Below are positions 43,287-51,188 of a stretch of 64,000 nt of DNA, one piece after another. Both the position numbers and the translations under genes were made by a program. The stretch is taken from positions 124,001 through 188,000 of the forward strand of contig NZ_JAFEUL010000006.1 in assembly GCF_016901225.1 (NCBI RefSeq). Direction: 5' to 3'. This DNA comes from Actibacterium sp. 188UL27-1. Its GTDB lineage: Bacteria > Pseudomonadota > Alphaproteobacteria > Rhodobacterales > Rhodobacteraceae. Within the stretch, counting starts at the first letter, position 1. Each line of letters begins with the position of its first letter. A model generated the notes under the pieces. That model worked only from the letters and a program-made list of their open reading frames with translations. It was not told where the DNA came from and made no database searches.

Positions 43287-44962
43287 TTGCCTTGCGGATA
43301 CTGACACTGGCCGCCATAGCCGCCCACGGGATCAACGGGGCCGCCCTGGCCCAGACCACCGGCGCCCCAATGACCGAGGTGGTCAATTCCGGCGTACGTG
43401 ATTGCCGCGGAGGTCAGGACACGACCATGCCGATCATCGCCTGGGGCGCCGATGGCGTCACCATCCATGCCAACGGCACCAGCCTGTCCCCCGGCGGGCC
43501 ATTGGCCGATGCGGGTTGGTCGCTAGACCTCACGATCGCCGATGATTTCAAGGCCCAGCTCGAAGACTATCTTGGCTGCGGGTCACCCTTCCTACGCGGG
43601 ACGCTCGGCATGTTGACAGCCGCCGCCCCGGTTACAGAGGCCGATCCGCGCACCGAACAGGTCGTTATCTTCAAACATTCCTGGTCCGCCGGGGACGGGA
43701 TTGTTGCCGGTCCCGGCATCTCAAAAGTGGCGGATCTGGCTGGCAAGCGCATCGCGATCCAGGCTTACGGGCCGCATGTTGATTTCGTGGGCCGGGTTCT
43801 CGCCGATGGCGGGCTCAGCTTTGAGGATGTCACTATCGTCTGGGCCGAGGATCTGACAGGCGATAGCGCCTCCACCCCCGCTGCATTGGTGGCCGATGGG
43901 CAGGCCGATGCAGGTGCGATGATCCTGCCCGACGCGCGTGCCCTGACCTCGGGCGGGGCGGTCGGCACGGGGGCCGAAGGGTCGATCAAAGGAGCCAGCA
44001 TCCTCTTTTCCACCCAAGAGGCGACAGCGGTGATCGGCGACTATATCGCCGTGCGCAAAGATTACTTTGACGCCAATCGCGACGCGATCGGAGACTTGGT
44101 CCAAACACTCTTTCAATCCGAGGAGCAGGTCCGCCGCTTCATGGCGATCGAAGGCGATCCACAGCGACAGGCTCTCGCGCAAATCCTGGCCAATGATCTG
44201 CTGGGCGGTCTGCCTGTCGAGGAAGGCGTGTTCCTGTGGCAAGACGCCGTGACCGATGGCTGGTCCGGCAATGCCCAGCATTTCGGCAATCCGAAGGATC
44301 CCCGCCGGTTCGAGGTGATGTCGAACGAAGTAAGCGCCGCCTTGCGCGGGGCAGGTCAGATCGAGCGTCCCTACCAACTGACGACCGCGGCGTGGGACTA
44401 TACAGCCATGACCGACGGTCTGGAAGATCTGAGCGAGCGGGAGATTGCGGCTTTTGATCCCGAAGCCGCAGCCGCAGCCGTGCAGCGTCTGCGCCGTACC
44501 GGGCAATTGGATGCGAACACAAAGCTGGACTTCAAGGTCTATTTTGAGCCTGACGCGACCGACTTTCCCGCCAACCTCTATGCCCAGGATTTCGAAGAGA
44601 TCCTGCGCCTCGCCGCCACCTATTCCGGGGCCATCGTCACAGTCGAGGGCCATGCCGATCCGCTGCACTACCTGCGCCGTGAAAAGGACGGGGCGGACAC
44701 GCAGGAGCTGAAAGCAATCCGGACCGCCGCCCGCAACCTGAGCTTCAACCGATCCATCGCCGTGATGGATGCGCTGAAATCCTATGCTGGTGGCGAGGGT
44801 ATACCTGTCAATCCCGACCAGTTCACGCTTGACGGCGTCGGCATCGAAAGCCCCGCCTTCAGTCCGCCCAACACGGCCGAGGAATGGCGCCAGAACATGC
44901 GCGTGGTCTTTCGCATCCTGACGACCCAGGCCGAAGCCACCACCTTTGCCCCGCTCGATTAA
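43283..44962 (+). CDS. ABC-type substrate-binding domain fused to OmpA-like domain
   Basis: A 559-residue exported protein. A signal peptide (about 1-24, AAHGINGAALAQ) is followed by a SsuA/TauA/NMT1-like binding domain (about 35-370; VADLAGKRIAIQAYGPHVDF is the typical lobe motif). The C-terminal OmpA-like domain (about 413-555) starts LDFKVYFEPDATDFP and contains VEGHADPLHYLRREK. As in the PstS-like fusion at 32651, a transport-type ligand binder is tied to the cell wall. No ABC permease is nearby, so it is probably a sensor or scavenger. It lies between the two-helix protein and the VWA gene, overlapping the former. Confidence 0.87.
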   Translation: MIALRILTLAAIAAHGINGAALAQTTGAPMTEVVNSGVRDCRGGQDTTMPIIAWGADGVTIHANGTSLSPGGPLADAGWSLDLTIADDFKAQLEDYLGCGSPFLRGTLGMLTAAAPVTEADPRTEQVVIFKHSWSAGDGIVAGPGISKVADLAGKRIAIQAYGPHVDFVGRVLADGGLSFEDVTIVWAEDLTGDSASTPAALVADGQADAGAMILPDARALTSGGAVGTGAEGSIKGASILFSTQEATAVIGDYIAVRKDYFDANRDAIGDLVQTLFQSEEQVRRFMAIEGDPQRQALAQILANDLLGGLPVEEGVFLWQDAVTDGWSGNAQHFGNPKDPRRFEVMSNEVSAALRGAGQIERPYQLTTAAWDYTAMTDGLEDLSEREIAAFDPEAAAAAVQRLRRTGQLDANTKLDFKVYFEPDATDFPANLYAQDFEEILRLAATYSGAIVTVEGHADPLHYLRREKDGADTQELKAIRTAARNLSFNRSIAVMDALKSYAGGEGIPVNPDQFTLDGVGIESPAFSPPNTAEEWRQNMRVVFRILTTQAEATTFAPLD

Positions 44963-44974
44963 GGAGCCGCCACC

Positions 44975-45745
44975 ATGTCTGCAAAATCATATTCAGGCTT
45001 CGTGACGGCCGGCGTGCTCCTTCTTGGGGCGGTTATCTTTGGGCAGGACCTACTGTTCCCCCAAGGCAATGTGCCGCTATTGTCACGCGGCTCCCAGATC
45101 GATGAAACGCGCCTGGCGCCCAACTGGTCCGCCATCGCCAGCTGGCCAGGGACAGAAGCCGAAACCAGCGCAGCCCCTGACCCCAACCGCCTGACCACCG
45201 TTATCGTGCTGGACGATAGCGGATCGATGGGTGGTTCGATGGGCGATGCCAAGGATGCCGTACTGATCGCCGTCAACCAACTGCCCGATGACGGGACGGT
45301 CGCGGTCCTGGCGCTGAATGCAGGTCTGGTTTTCCCTCCATCCCCGGTGACAGAGGCACGCAGCGCCCTGCCTTCGGCCTTGGGCCCGGTCGCCCCCAGC
45401 GGCGGGACACCCCTGGGCTCCAGCCTGTTGCAAGCCATGACGCTTTTGGAACAGGAAGCCGCCAACCAACGCGGCTTTGGCACCTACCGCGCATTGATCA
45501 CCACCGATGGACAGGCTGGCGATGAAGATGTCTTGAAGAACGCCATCGAACAGATCCTGTCGACCTCCCCGGTCGAGGTTGCGACGATCGGCATCGGCAT
45601 CGGGGAAGGCCATCCCCTGAACATGCCCGGCCATGTCCGCTATGTCAGCGTGTCAGGTGTCGATGGTCTGGCCGCCGCACTCACCGAAGCCGCAGCCGAA
45701 CAAACCAGCTTTGAGCCGATCACAGCGTTTGAGACGGTGGACTGA
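44975..45745 (+). CDS. VWA domain protein, membrane anchored
   Basis: A 256-residue protein with one N-terminal transmembrane helix (about 7-24) and a von Willebrand A domain (about 73-240). The metal-ion-dependent adhesion site is complete as far as seen: DDSGS at 80-84, a conserved Thr in GGTPLGSSL, and an Asp in ALITTDGQAGDED. It starts 12 bp after the binding-protein/OmpA gene, and 3 bp separate it from the Coq4-like gene. The VWA domain probably binds one of the other envelope proteins of the operon. Confidence 0.87.
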   Translation: MSAKSYSGFVTAGVLLLGAVIFGQDLLFPQGNVPLLSRGSQIDETRLAPNWSAIASWPGTEAETSAAPDPNRLTTVIVLDDSGSMGGSMGDAKDAVLIAVNQLPDDGTVAVLALNAGLVFPPSPVTEARSALPSALGPVAPSGGTPLGSSLLQAMTLLEQEAANQRGFGTYRALITTDGQAGDEDVLKNAIEQILSTSPVEVATIGIGIGEGHPLNMPGHVRYVSVSGVDGLAAALTEAAAEQTSFEPITAFETVD

Positions 45746-45748
45746 GCC

Positions 45749-46348
45749 ATGGGACGCAAACTGCTCGAATGGGATGAATGGCAACCGGGCCTCGACACCG
45801 ATGACATGACCCTGGCGGCCGTTCTGGCGACCATGCCAAAATCCGATGCCGATGACGTGCCTGAAGTCGTGCGGAAATACGAAAACCCCGAAAGCCCGGA
45901 TGCCCTGCCAGGCGCCATCAGCCTGGCCCGCCATGACTGCTTGCATGTGATCCTGGGCCGGGGCCTCCATGTCCAGGACGAGGCGTTCATCATTGGCGTC
46001 ACCATGGGCGCCGACACGACGATGACCGGCGCAATCACCGAAGAATTCATCCACATCTCCACCACGCTCTACCCAAAGGTCTGGCGCTTTCAGCCCGATC
46101 ATATTGCCAGCTACCGCCTGGGCGTGGGCTTCGGGATGGACAACCTCAAAGGCGCAGACCTGCACCTCACGGCGTGGGAGGCAGAGCCCCACCAAAGCCA
46201 AACGATCGCGGCCCTGCGCCGTGACCTAGGCCTGAGCAAGCCCGAAATGCGCGCCTATTACCGCAAAGAAGAACTGCTGGTTCCCGGCACCCGCGCGACC
46301 CGTCGTCTTGACACATCCGGCCACCGCCAAGACCGTGACCTGACCTGA
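45749..46348 (+). CDS. Coq4-like protein
   Basis: A 199-residue cytoplasmic protein. It carries an exact HDxxH-x11-E motif (His62, Asp63, His66, Glu78 in RHDCLHVILGRGLHVQDEAF), which is the metal-binding signature of Coq4, the protein that helps ubiquinone ring decarboxylation and hydroxylation. Beyond the motif, resemblance is limited to short helical segments, and the assignment is tentative. The start at 45749 follows the VWA stop by 3 bp, so it is the last gene of the envelope operon, an unexpected place for a ubiquinone gene. Confidence 0.65.
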   Translation: MGRKLLEWDEWQPGLDTDDMTLAAVLATMPKSDADDVPEVVRKYENPESPDALPGAISLARHDCLHVILGRGLHVQDEAFIIGVTMGADTTMTGAITEEFIHISTTLYPKVWRFQPDHIASYRLGVGFGMDNLKGADLHLTAWEAEPHQSQTIAALRRDLGLSKPEMRAYYRKEELLVPGTRATRRLDTSGHRQDRDLT

Positions 46349-46378
46349 CGGACCACACCCAGCCCCTTCTTATTGTTG

Positions 46379-46411
46379 CAAATATTCCCGCCGGAGGCCC
46401 AAAATCAAACA
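46379..46411. repeat. convergent-gene junction repeat copy 2
   Basis: Single-arm copy of the element seen at 3206-3305 (core AATATTCCCGCCGGAGG followed by CCCAAAATCAAA). It lies between the convergent ends of the Coq4-like and SDR genes. Confidence 0.65.
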
Positions 46412-46489
46412 GGCGCGCCGCGCCTGCCCGGCCCAATGCCTTGGGCCAGCGGCTATGCCGCTTCGCCCCAGGGGGGGGGCACCCCCGTC

Positions 46490-47236
46490 TCAGTATGTGG
46501 CACGCCCTCCGGACAGGTCGAACACACCGGCCGTCGTAAAGGAATTCTCGGCACTTACCAGCCAGACAACCATACTGGCCGCCTCCTCCACTTCCAAAAA
46601 TCGGTTGCGGGGGATTTTCGACAGCATATAGGTGATGTGCTCTTCACTCATCTGATCAAAGATCGGGGTGCGCGCCGCCGCCGGTGTTACGCAATTCACG
46701 GCGATATCATGGCCCGCCAGCTCCTTGCCCAGGGATTTCGTGAAGCCGATTACCCCGGCCTTGGACGCGGAATAGGCACAGGCATTTGGATTGCCCTCCT
46801 TGCCGGCAATGCTTGCAATATTCACGATCCGCCCGTAATTCCGGCCCTCCATGCCCGGCACCATGGCCCGATTCACCAGAAACGTGCCCGTCAGGTTCAC
46901 GGCGACGATCTGCTCCCACGCCGTCAGTTCATAGGCGGCCACCGGCGCGTTGGGCCCGGCAATCCCGGCGGAGTTGACCAGGATATCGACCCCGCCAAAC
47001 TTAGCCTCGGTCGCGGCAAGCGCATCGGCCACGGATCCGGCATTCGCCACATCGCACGGTACCGCTAACAGGTCGGGCCCGAGCTGCGCACAGGTCACCT
47101 CATTTCGCGCAAGATTGGCATCCCAGCTGGCCACACGGGCCCCAGATAGGTACAGCCGCCGCAACACCGCCTCCCCCAATCCCTGGGCCCCGCCCGTCAC
47201 CACGGCCACCTTGCCTGTCAGGTCATACGTGTTCAT
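46490..47236 (-). CDS. short-chain dehydrogenase/reductase
   Basis: A classical SDR (248 aa). The cofactor loop TGGAQGLGEA (about 14-23) and Asp near 38 in ASWDANLA point to NAD(H). NSAG, the catalytic Ser in NIASIAG, and the YSASK Tyr-Lys pair are present. The C-terminus DLSGGRATY is typical of sugar or acyl dehydrogenases in this class. GGGAGG precedes the ATG at 47236. The substrate cannot be named. It stands alone, convergent with the Coq4-like gene. Confidence 0.9.
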   Translation of the reverse strand: MNTYDLTGKVAVVTGGAQGLGEAVLRRLYLSGARVASWDANLARNEVTCAQLGPDLLAVPCDVANAGSVADALAATEAKFGGVDILVNSAGIAGPNAPVAAYELTAWEQIVAVNLTGTFLVNRAMVPGMEGRNYGRIVNIASIAGKEGNPNACAYSASKAGVIGFTKSLGKELAGHDIAVNCVTPAAARTPIFDQMSEEHITYMLSKIPRNRFLEVEEAASMVVWLVSAENSFTTAGVFDLSGGRATY

Positions 47237-47509
47237 CGCGATCCTCCCCGCCATCCCCCTCCTTGGATACCGCGTGAACCGATCATCCGCCACCATTGGC
47301 GATCAGGCCCAACCCAATGCCTGCCAAAGGCGCACCCCGATGGCGCGAGCGGAGCATCAATCCAGGACCGTCAGGCGTGCTAAGCGGTTAAAATCACGCC
47401 AAAATGACCAGACGATTGGCGCATTTTGCAATCCAGTGCTGCCCAAACTCCACGCGTCGGCCCGGTTACCGGCCGCGCCTCTTGCCCATTCGCCAGACAT
47501 GCGTCACCT

Positions 47510-48103
47510 ATGATCCCGCCGCGTTCGCGATCCTGGAAACCGGCAAATGGGGCGCTGGTTTTGACACCAACCGATGAGATTTCCGAGCTGTTGACCCGCG
47601 TGGCCCTGCAGGATCGTGGCGCATTTGACCGGCTTTATGCCACGGTTTCAGCGAAACTCTTTGGCGTTCTCATCCGTATGCTCAAAGATCGCGAATTGGC
47701 CGAAGACACTCTGCAGGATGTGTTTATCAAGATCTGGCAAAAGGCAGACAGGTTTGTGGGCGCCAACGCGGATCCGATGGCCTGGCTGATCGTTGTGGCC
47801 CGCAATCAGGCCATCGACAAGCTGCGGGTCAGACGGGAACAGACCACCGATCTGGGCACCGCAGAACGGATGACAGATCCCGACCCGTCCCCTGAACAGC
47901 TGGCCGTGGCATCGGGCGAGCGGGCCCGGCTGGCCAATTGCCTGGCCCGTCTGGAACCACGGCGGGCCGAAGCGGTACAAGCCGCCTATATCGAAGGATA
48001 CACTTATCAGGAGCTCGCGGATCGCTACGGCACGCCCCTGAACACCATGCGAACTAGGCTGCGCCGCAGCTTGCAAACGTTGAAAGATTGCCTGGCCGAA
48101 TGA
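47510..48103 (+). CDS. ECF-type RNA polymerase sigma factor
   Basis: A sigma-70 family protein of the extracytoplasmic-function type (197 aa from the ATG at 47510; a TTG at 47561 gives 181). Region 2 includes FDRLYATVSAKLFGVLIRML and AEDTLQDVFIKIW; region 4 includes LEPRRAEAVQAAYIEGYTY and a helix-turn-helix ending NTMRTRLRRSL. Neither start has a strong ribosome-binding site. It overlaps the anti-sigma gene by 4 bp, the usual arrangement for co-regulation. Confidence 0.92.
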   Translation: MIPPRSRSWKPANGALVLTPTDEISELLTRVALQDRGAFDRLYATVSAKLFGVLIRMLKDRELAEDTLQDVFIKIWQKADRFVGANADPMAWLIVVARNQAIDKLRVRREQTTDLGTAERMTDPDPSPEQLAVASGERARLANCLARLEPRRAEAVQAAYIEGYTYQELADRYGTPLNTMRTRLRRSLQTLKDCLAE

Positions 48104-48735
48104 CGGAGCCGACGCCCCCCGAAGATGACAACACGCTGGCCGCAGAATATGCGCTTGGCGTGCTGGACGCGGCTGGCCGCGCCCAGGTCCAGGCGCGCAT
48201 CAAGGTCGACAGGGATTTCGCCGAACTTGTGATGGATTGGGAGCATGAATTTGCGCCACTCAACGAGACCTACGCGCCCGTCGAACCACCCAACCGCATA
48301 AAGCGGGCCATCGATGAACGGCTCTTTCCCAAAAAAGATGACCGGATCTGGATGTGGCGGGGTCTGGCCTGGGCTGCAGTGTTTGCCGCTGTCATCGCCC
48401 TGGCGATCCTGCCCCGGATCGGAGGGGACAATGCAAGCCATGTCGCCCGGCTCACCGGCGATGACTTTGCAGTGACCGCCCGCCTCACCGGGGACCGGAT
48501 CACGATCGCCGCGCGCTCCGGCGTTGTTCCCACGGGCCGCTCCCTGGAATTGTGGGTGATCGCGGGGGATGCCGCACCCGTCTCGCTCGGCCTGGTCGGG
48601 CAAAACCTGCACTCCCTGGCGCTGCCAGTGGTCGATGGCACCACGCTTGCCGTCAGTTTGGAGCCAACGGGCGGATCGCCCACCGGTGCCCCGTCTGGCC
48701 CCGTTGTCGCCACAGGCCCCCTGATCGGGCTTTAG
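48100..48735 (+). CDS. anti-sigma factor, RskA type
   Basis: A 211-residue membrane anti-sigma factor. The N-terminal cytoplasmic part has LAAEYALGVLDAAGRAQ, typical of the sigma-binding zinc-less group, and a helix through residue 80. One transmembrane helix (about 88-107, GLAWAAVFAAVIALAIL) precedes a periplasmic RskA domain (GRSLELWVIAGDAAPVSLG, then SLEPTGGSPTGAP), which ends in the common GPVVATG motif. The ATG at 48100 overlaps the sigma stop. It should hold the sigma factor inactive until an envelope signal. Confidence 0.9.
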   Translation: MTEPTPPEDDNTLAAEYALGVLDAAGRAQVQARIKVDRDFAELVMDWEHEFAPLNETYAPVEPPNRIKRAIDERLFPKKDDRIWMWRGLAWAAVFAAVIALAILPRIGGDNASHVARLTGDDFAVTARLTGDRITIAARSGVVPTGRSLELWVIAGDAAPVSLGLVGQNLHSLALPVVDGTTLAVSLEPTGGSPTGAPSGPVVATGPLIGL

Positions 48736-48785
48736 GTTCGCTGTCTGGGTGTGACGCGGTTCTGCCCTGCCGGATTATGGGGGCT

Positions 48786-49601
48786 CTATTCCCGCGCCCT
48801 GGCATTTGGAACAAACAACCGCGTCCCCGCGATCTGATAATCGCCGATCATGGTCTGGCCCGCTGCACTGGTCAGCCACTCCTCAACCCGCTGGGCGCTG
48901 TCATGGGCAACATGGGCGTGAAGCTGTGGTGAAACCGGTAGATAAGCATATTGATTAAAAAGGGCGGCATCGCCCTCAAACAGGATCGCCTGCCCCGCCT
49001 TGTTACCGAATTTCAGCCAGGTGGCGCGGTCCGACAGGACATAGGCGCCCATCCCGACAGCGGTGTTCAGCGTGGCACCCATGCCCGCCCCGGCCGCGCG
49101 ATACCAATCCGGCGAGGCATCGGTCACGTCCACACCCGCCGACGCCCAAAGCGCCAATTCCCGGCGATGGGTGCCACTGTCATCGCCACGGCTGACAAAA
49201 GCTGGACGGGTCTGGGCGATCTTTTGCAGCGCCTCGGCCACAGTGGCAGCATCCTTGACACCCGCCGGATCATCCTCCGGTCCGATCAGGACAAAGTCGT
49301 TATACATGATCTCTCGCCGATGCGTGCCATAGCCCTTCGCCACGAACACCTCCTCCGCCGCCTTGGAATGCACCAGGATGGCGTCGACATCACCCGCCTG
49401 CCCCAGCTTCAGCGCCTGTCCCGTACCAACGACAAGCAACTGAACCTCGATCCCGGTCTCCTGCGTAATCCGCGGCAACAGCACTTCGGCCAGACCCGAG
49501 TTATGAAAGGACGTGGTCACGGCCATCCGCATCGTCTCGGCCTGGGCCGCGCACGTCATCAACACCGCCACCACCGCAAAGATCATCCAGCGCAAGGTCA
49601 T
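48786..49601 (-). CDS. tupA: tungstate ABC transporter substrate-binding protein
   Basis: A 271-residue periplasmic binding protein of the TupA type. After a signal peptide (about 1-21, cleaved near AQAET) come TTSFHNSGLAEVLLP, VGTGQALKLGQAGDVDAILV, and the oxyanion-binding region FVSRGDDSGTHRRELALW. TupA proteins bind tungstate tightly; a role with molybdate cannot be excluded. The start overlaps tupC by 4 bp. It is the last gene of a minus-strand run that begins at formate dehydrogenase gamma. Confidence 0.9.
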   Translation of the reverse strand: MTLRWMIFAVVAVLMTCAAQAETMRMAVTTSFHNSGLAEVLLPRITQETGIEVQLLVVGTGQALKLGQAGDVDAILVHSKAAEEVFVAKGYGTHRREIMYNDFVLIGPEDDPAGVKDAATVAEALQKIAQTRPAFVSRGDDSGTHRRELALWASAGVDVTDASPDWYRAAGAGMGATLNTAVGMGAYVLSDRATWLKFGNKAGQAILFEGDAALFNQYAYLPVSPQLHAHVAHDSAQRVEEWLTSAAGQTMIGDYQIAGTRLFVPNARARE

Positions 49602-50311
49602 TCCAGAATATCTCCGTTCAAAAAGGCGGCCGCCTCGGGGGTGACGGGGGCATCCAAGAACCCGGATGCGGGCCCGTGCTCATGTATCCCTTTGTTATAT
49701 ATAAAGATCACATCGCCTGCCAACCGCCGCGCCTGGCCCAGATCATGGGTTGCCATGACAACTTTTGTCCCACGGGCGACGGCGGCCATCAACATCTCTT
49801 CGATCTCCCGGACGGAGCGGCCATCAAGGTTCGTCGTCGGCTCGTCCAGGAACAACACTTGCGGCTCGGTGATCATGGCCCGCGCAATCGACAGCTTTTG
49901 CCGCTCCCCCCCGGACAAGACATGGGCCGGGGCTTCCAGATGCGCGCCAAGGCCAACGGATTGCGCCGCCTCAGACGCCTGGCGCCGGGCCGCCCGCCGC
50001 GCCACACCGCGCACGATGAGCGGATAGGCGATGTTGTCCTGCACCGATCGACGCATCAGTGTCGGCGTTTGAAAGACATAAGCCTGCGCCAGATCGGCCT
50101 GCGGCATGTCAACGGCCCAACTGACCTGCCCGGAAGAGGCGCGCACAAGACCGTGAAACAGTTGCAGCAATGTCGTCTTTCCGGCTCCGTTCGGGCCCAG
50201 CACAATTGTCGGCGGCCCGGCTTTCACCTGCAGGGTGACCGGACCGATGATGTGACGTCCGCGCCGCCGCACAGTCGCAGCCTTCAGATCCAGGGGCAGA
50301 ACCGCTACCAT
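49598..50311 (-). CDS. tupC: tungstate ABC transporter ATP-binding protein
   Basis: ABC ATPase (237 aa) powering the tungstate importer. Walker A is GPNGAGKTTLL, the signature is LSGGERQKLSIARA, Walker B is VLFLDEPTTNLD, and the switch His is in ATHDLG. The stop overlaps tupA by 4 bp and the start overlaps tupB by 7 bp. Confidence 0.9.
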   Translation of the reverse strand: MVAVLPLDLKAATVRRRGRHIIGPVTLQVKAGPPTIVLGPNGAGKTTLLQLFHGLVRASSGQVSWAVDMPQADLAQAYVFQTPTLMRRSVQDNIAYPLIVRGVARRAARRQASEAAQSVGLGAHLEAPAHVLSGGERQKLSIARAMITEPQVLFLDEPTTNLDGRSVREIEEMLMAAVARGTKVVMATHDLGQARRLAGDVIFIYNKGIHEHGPASGFLDAPVTPEAAAFLNGDILE

Positions 50312-51009
50312 CGGCCTGCCCGCTCGGTCCGGGACAGGGTGTGGATGGCGAGGTTTGCCGCTATGGCCAACCCGATCAGCACGAAACCCAGTCCCAACGC
50401 CAGGGCAAAATTACCCTGGCTCGTCTCCAGACTGATGGCGGTGGTCAGAACACGGGTCAGATGATCGATATTGCCACCCACGATCATGATCGCCCCGACC
50501 TCTCCGATGGCCCGGCCAAAACCCGCAAGCGTGGCGGTCAAAAGCGACCGGCGCGCATCCCAGATCAACGCGCGGATCCGCTGCCCTTTCGTGGTGTTGA
50601 GCGAAATCAGAAGGTCATGGTAATCCGCCCACAGATCCCGCAGGGCCTGATGCGCGATAGAGGCAATCAGAGGCGTCACAATGATCACCTGCGCAATCAC
50701 CATGGCCGTGGGCGTGAAAAGCAGGTTCAACACCCCCAGCGGCCCCGAACGCGACAGCATGATGTAAACGACCAGCCCCACCACCACGGGCGGCAGGCCC
50801 ATCAAGGCATTCAGAACCGCAATCGTCAGGCGGCGAAACCGGAACCGGTTGATGGCCAGCCACGCGCCCATGGGCAGACCCAATGCCGCGGCGATCACCA
50901 CGGCCGTCAGGGTCACCTGTAACGACCGGGCGGTGATCTCCATCAAATCGGCATCCAGCATCACGACCAGCCAAAAGGCCGCCGCCACCCCTTCCCAAAG
51001 GTCGTTCAC
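50305..51009 (-). CDS. tupB: tungstate ABC transporter permease
   Basis: A 234-residue inner-membrane permease with five to six helices. It has the coupling motif region LISLNTTKGQRIRALIWDAR and the EVGAIMIVGGNI segment typical of TupB/ModB-like permeases. The gene is flanked by the small membrane peptide gene (12 bp upstream) and tupC (overlap). Confidence 0.9.
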   Translation of the reverse strand: MNDLWEGVAAAFWLVVMLDADLMEITARSLQVTLTAVVIAAALGLPMGAWLAINRFRFRRLTIAVLNALMGLPPVVVGLVVYIMLSRSGPLGVLNLLFTPTAMVIAQVIIVTPLIASIAHQALRDLWADYHDLLISLNTTKGQRIRALIWDARRSLLTATLAGFGRAIGEVGAIMIVGGNIDHLTRVLTTAISLETSQGNFALALGLGFVLIGLAIAANLAIHTLSRTERAGRW

Positions 51010-51021
51010 AGGATCAGCGTA

Positions 51022-51147
51022 TCATGGCAGGCGCACCGCGTCGCCCGATTGCCGGTCCGCCGCTGAAAACCCGGCCTGGTTCAGCCCGTACCACGCGCCG
51101 ACGGTGATGATGGCGATGGCCAGAAAAGCAAGCAGCATGGGGCGCAT
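51022..51147 (-). CDS. 41-residue single-helix membrane peptide
   Basis: A short reading frame. The ATG at 51147 is preceded by GGGAGGAG at good spacing. The product has one hydrophobic helix (MLLAFLAIAIITVGAWYGL) near the N-terminus and a short polar tail ending RLP. It lies 41 bp after the WD40-cytochrome gene and 12 bp before tupB, in the same direction, so it is probably expressed from the same transcript. It could be an assembly or stability subunit of the formate dehydrogenase membrane part. The role is an inference. Confidence 0.7.
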   Translation of the reverse strand: MRPMLLAFLAIAIITVGAWYGLNQAGFSAADRQSGDAVRLP

Positions 51148-51188
51148 AAGGTCTCCTCCCGCGGGGATGTCGGGCAGCGGCCCGTCCC

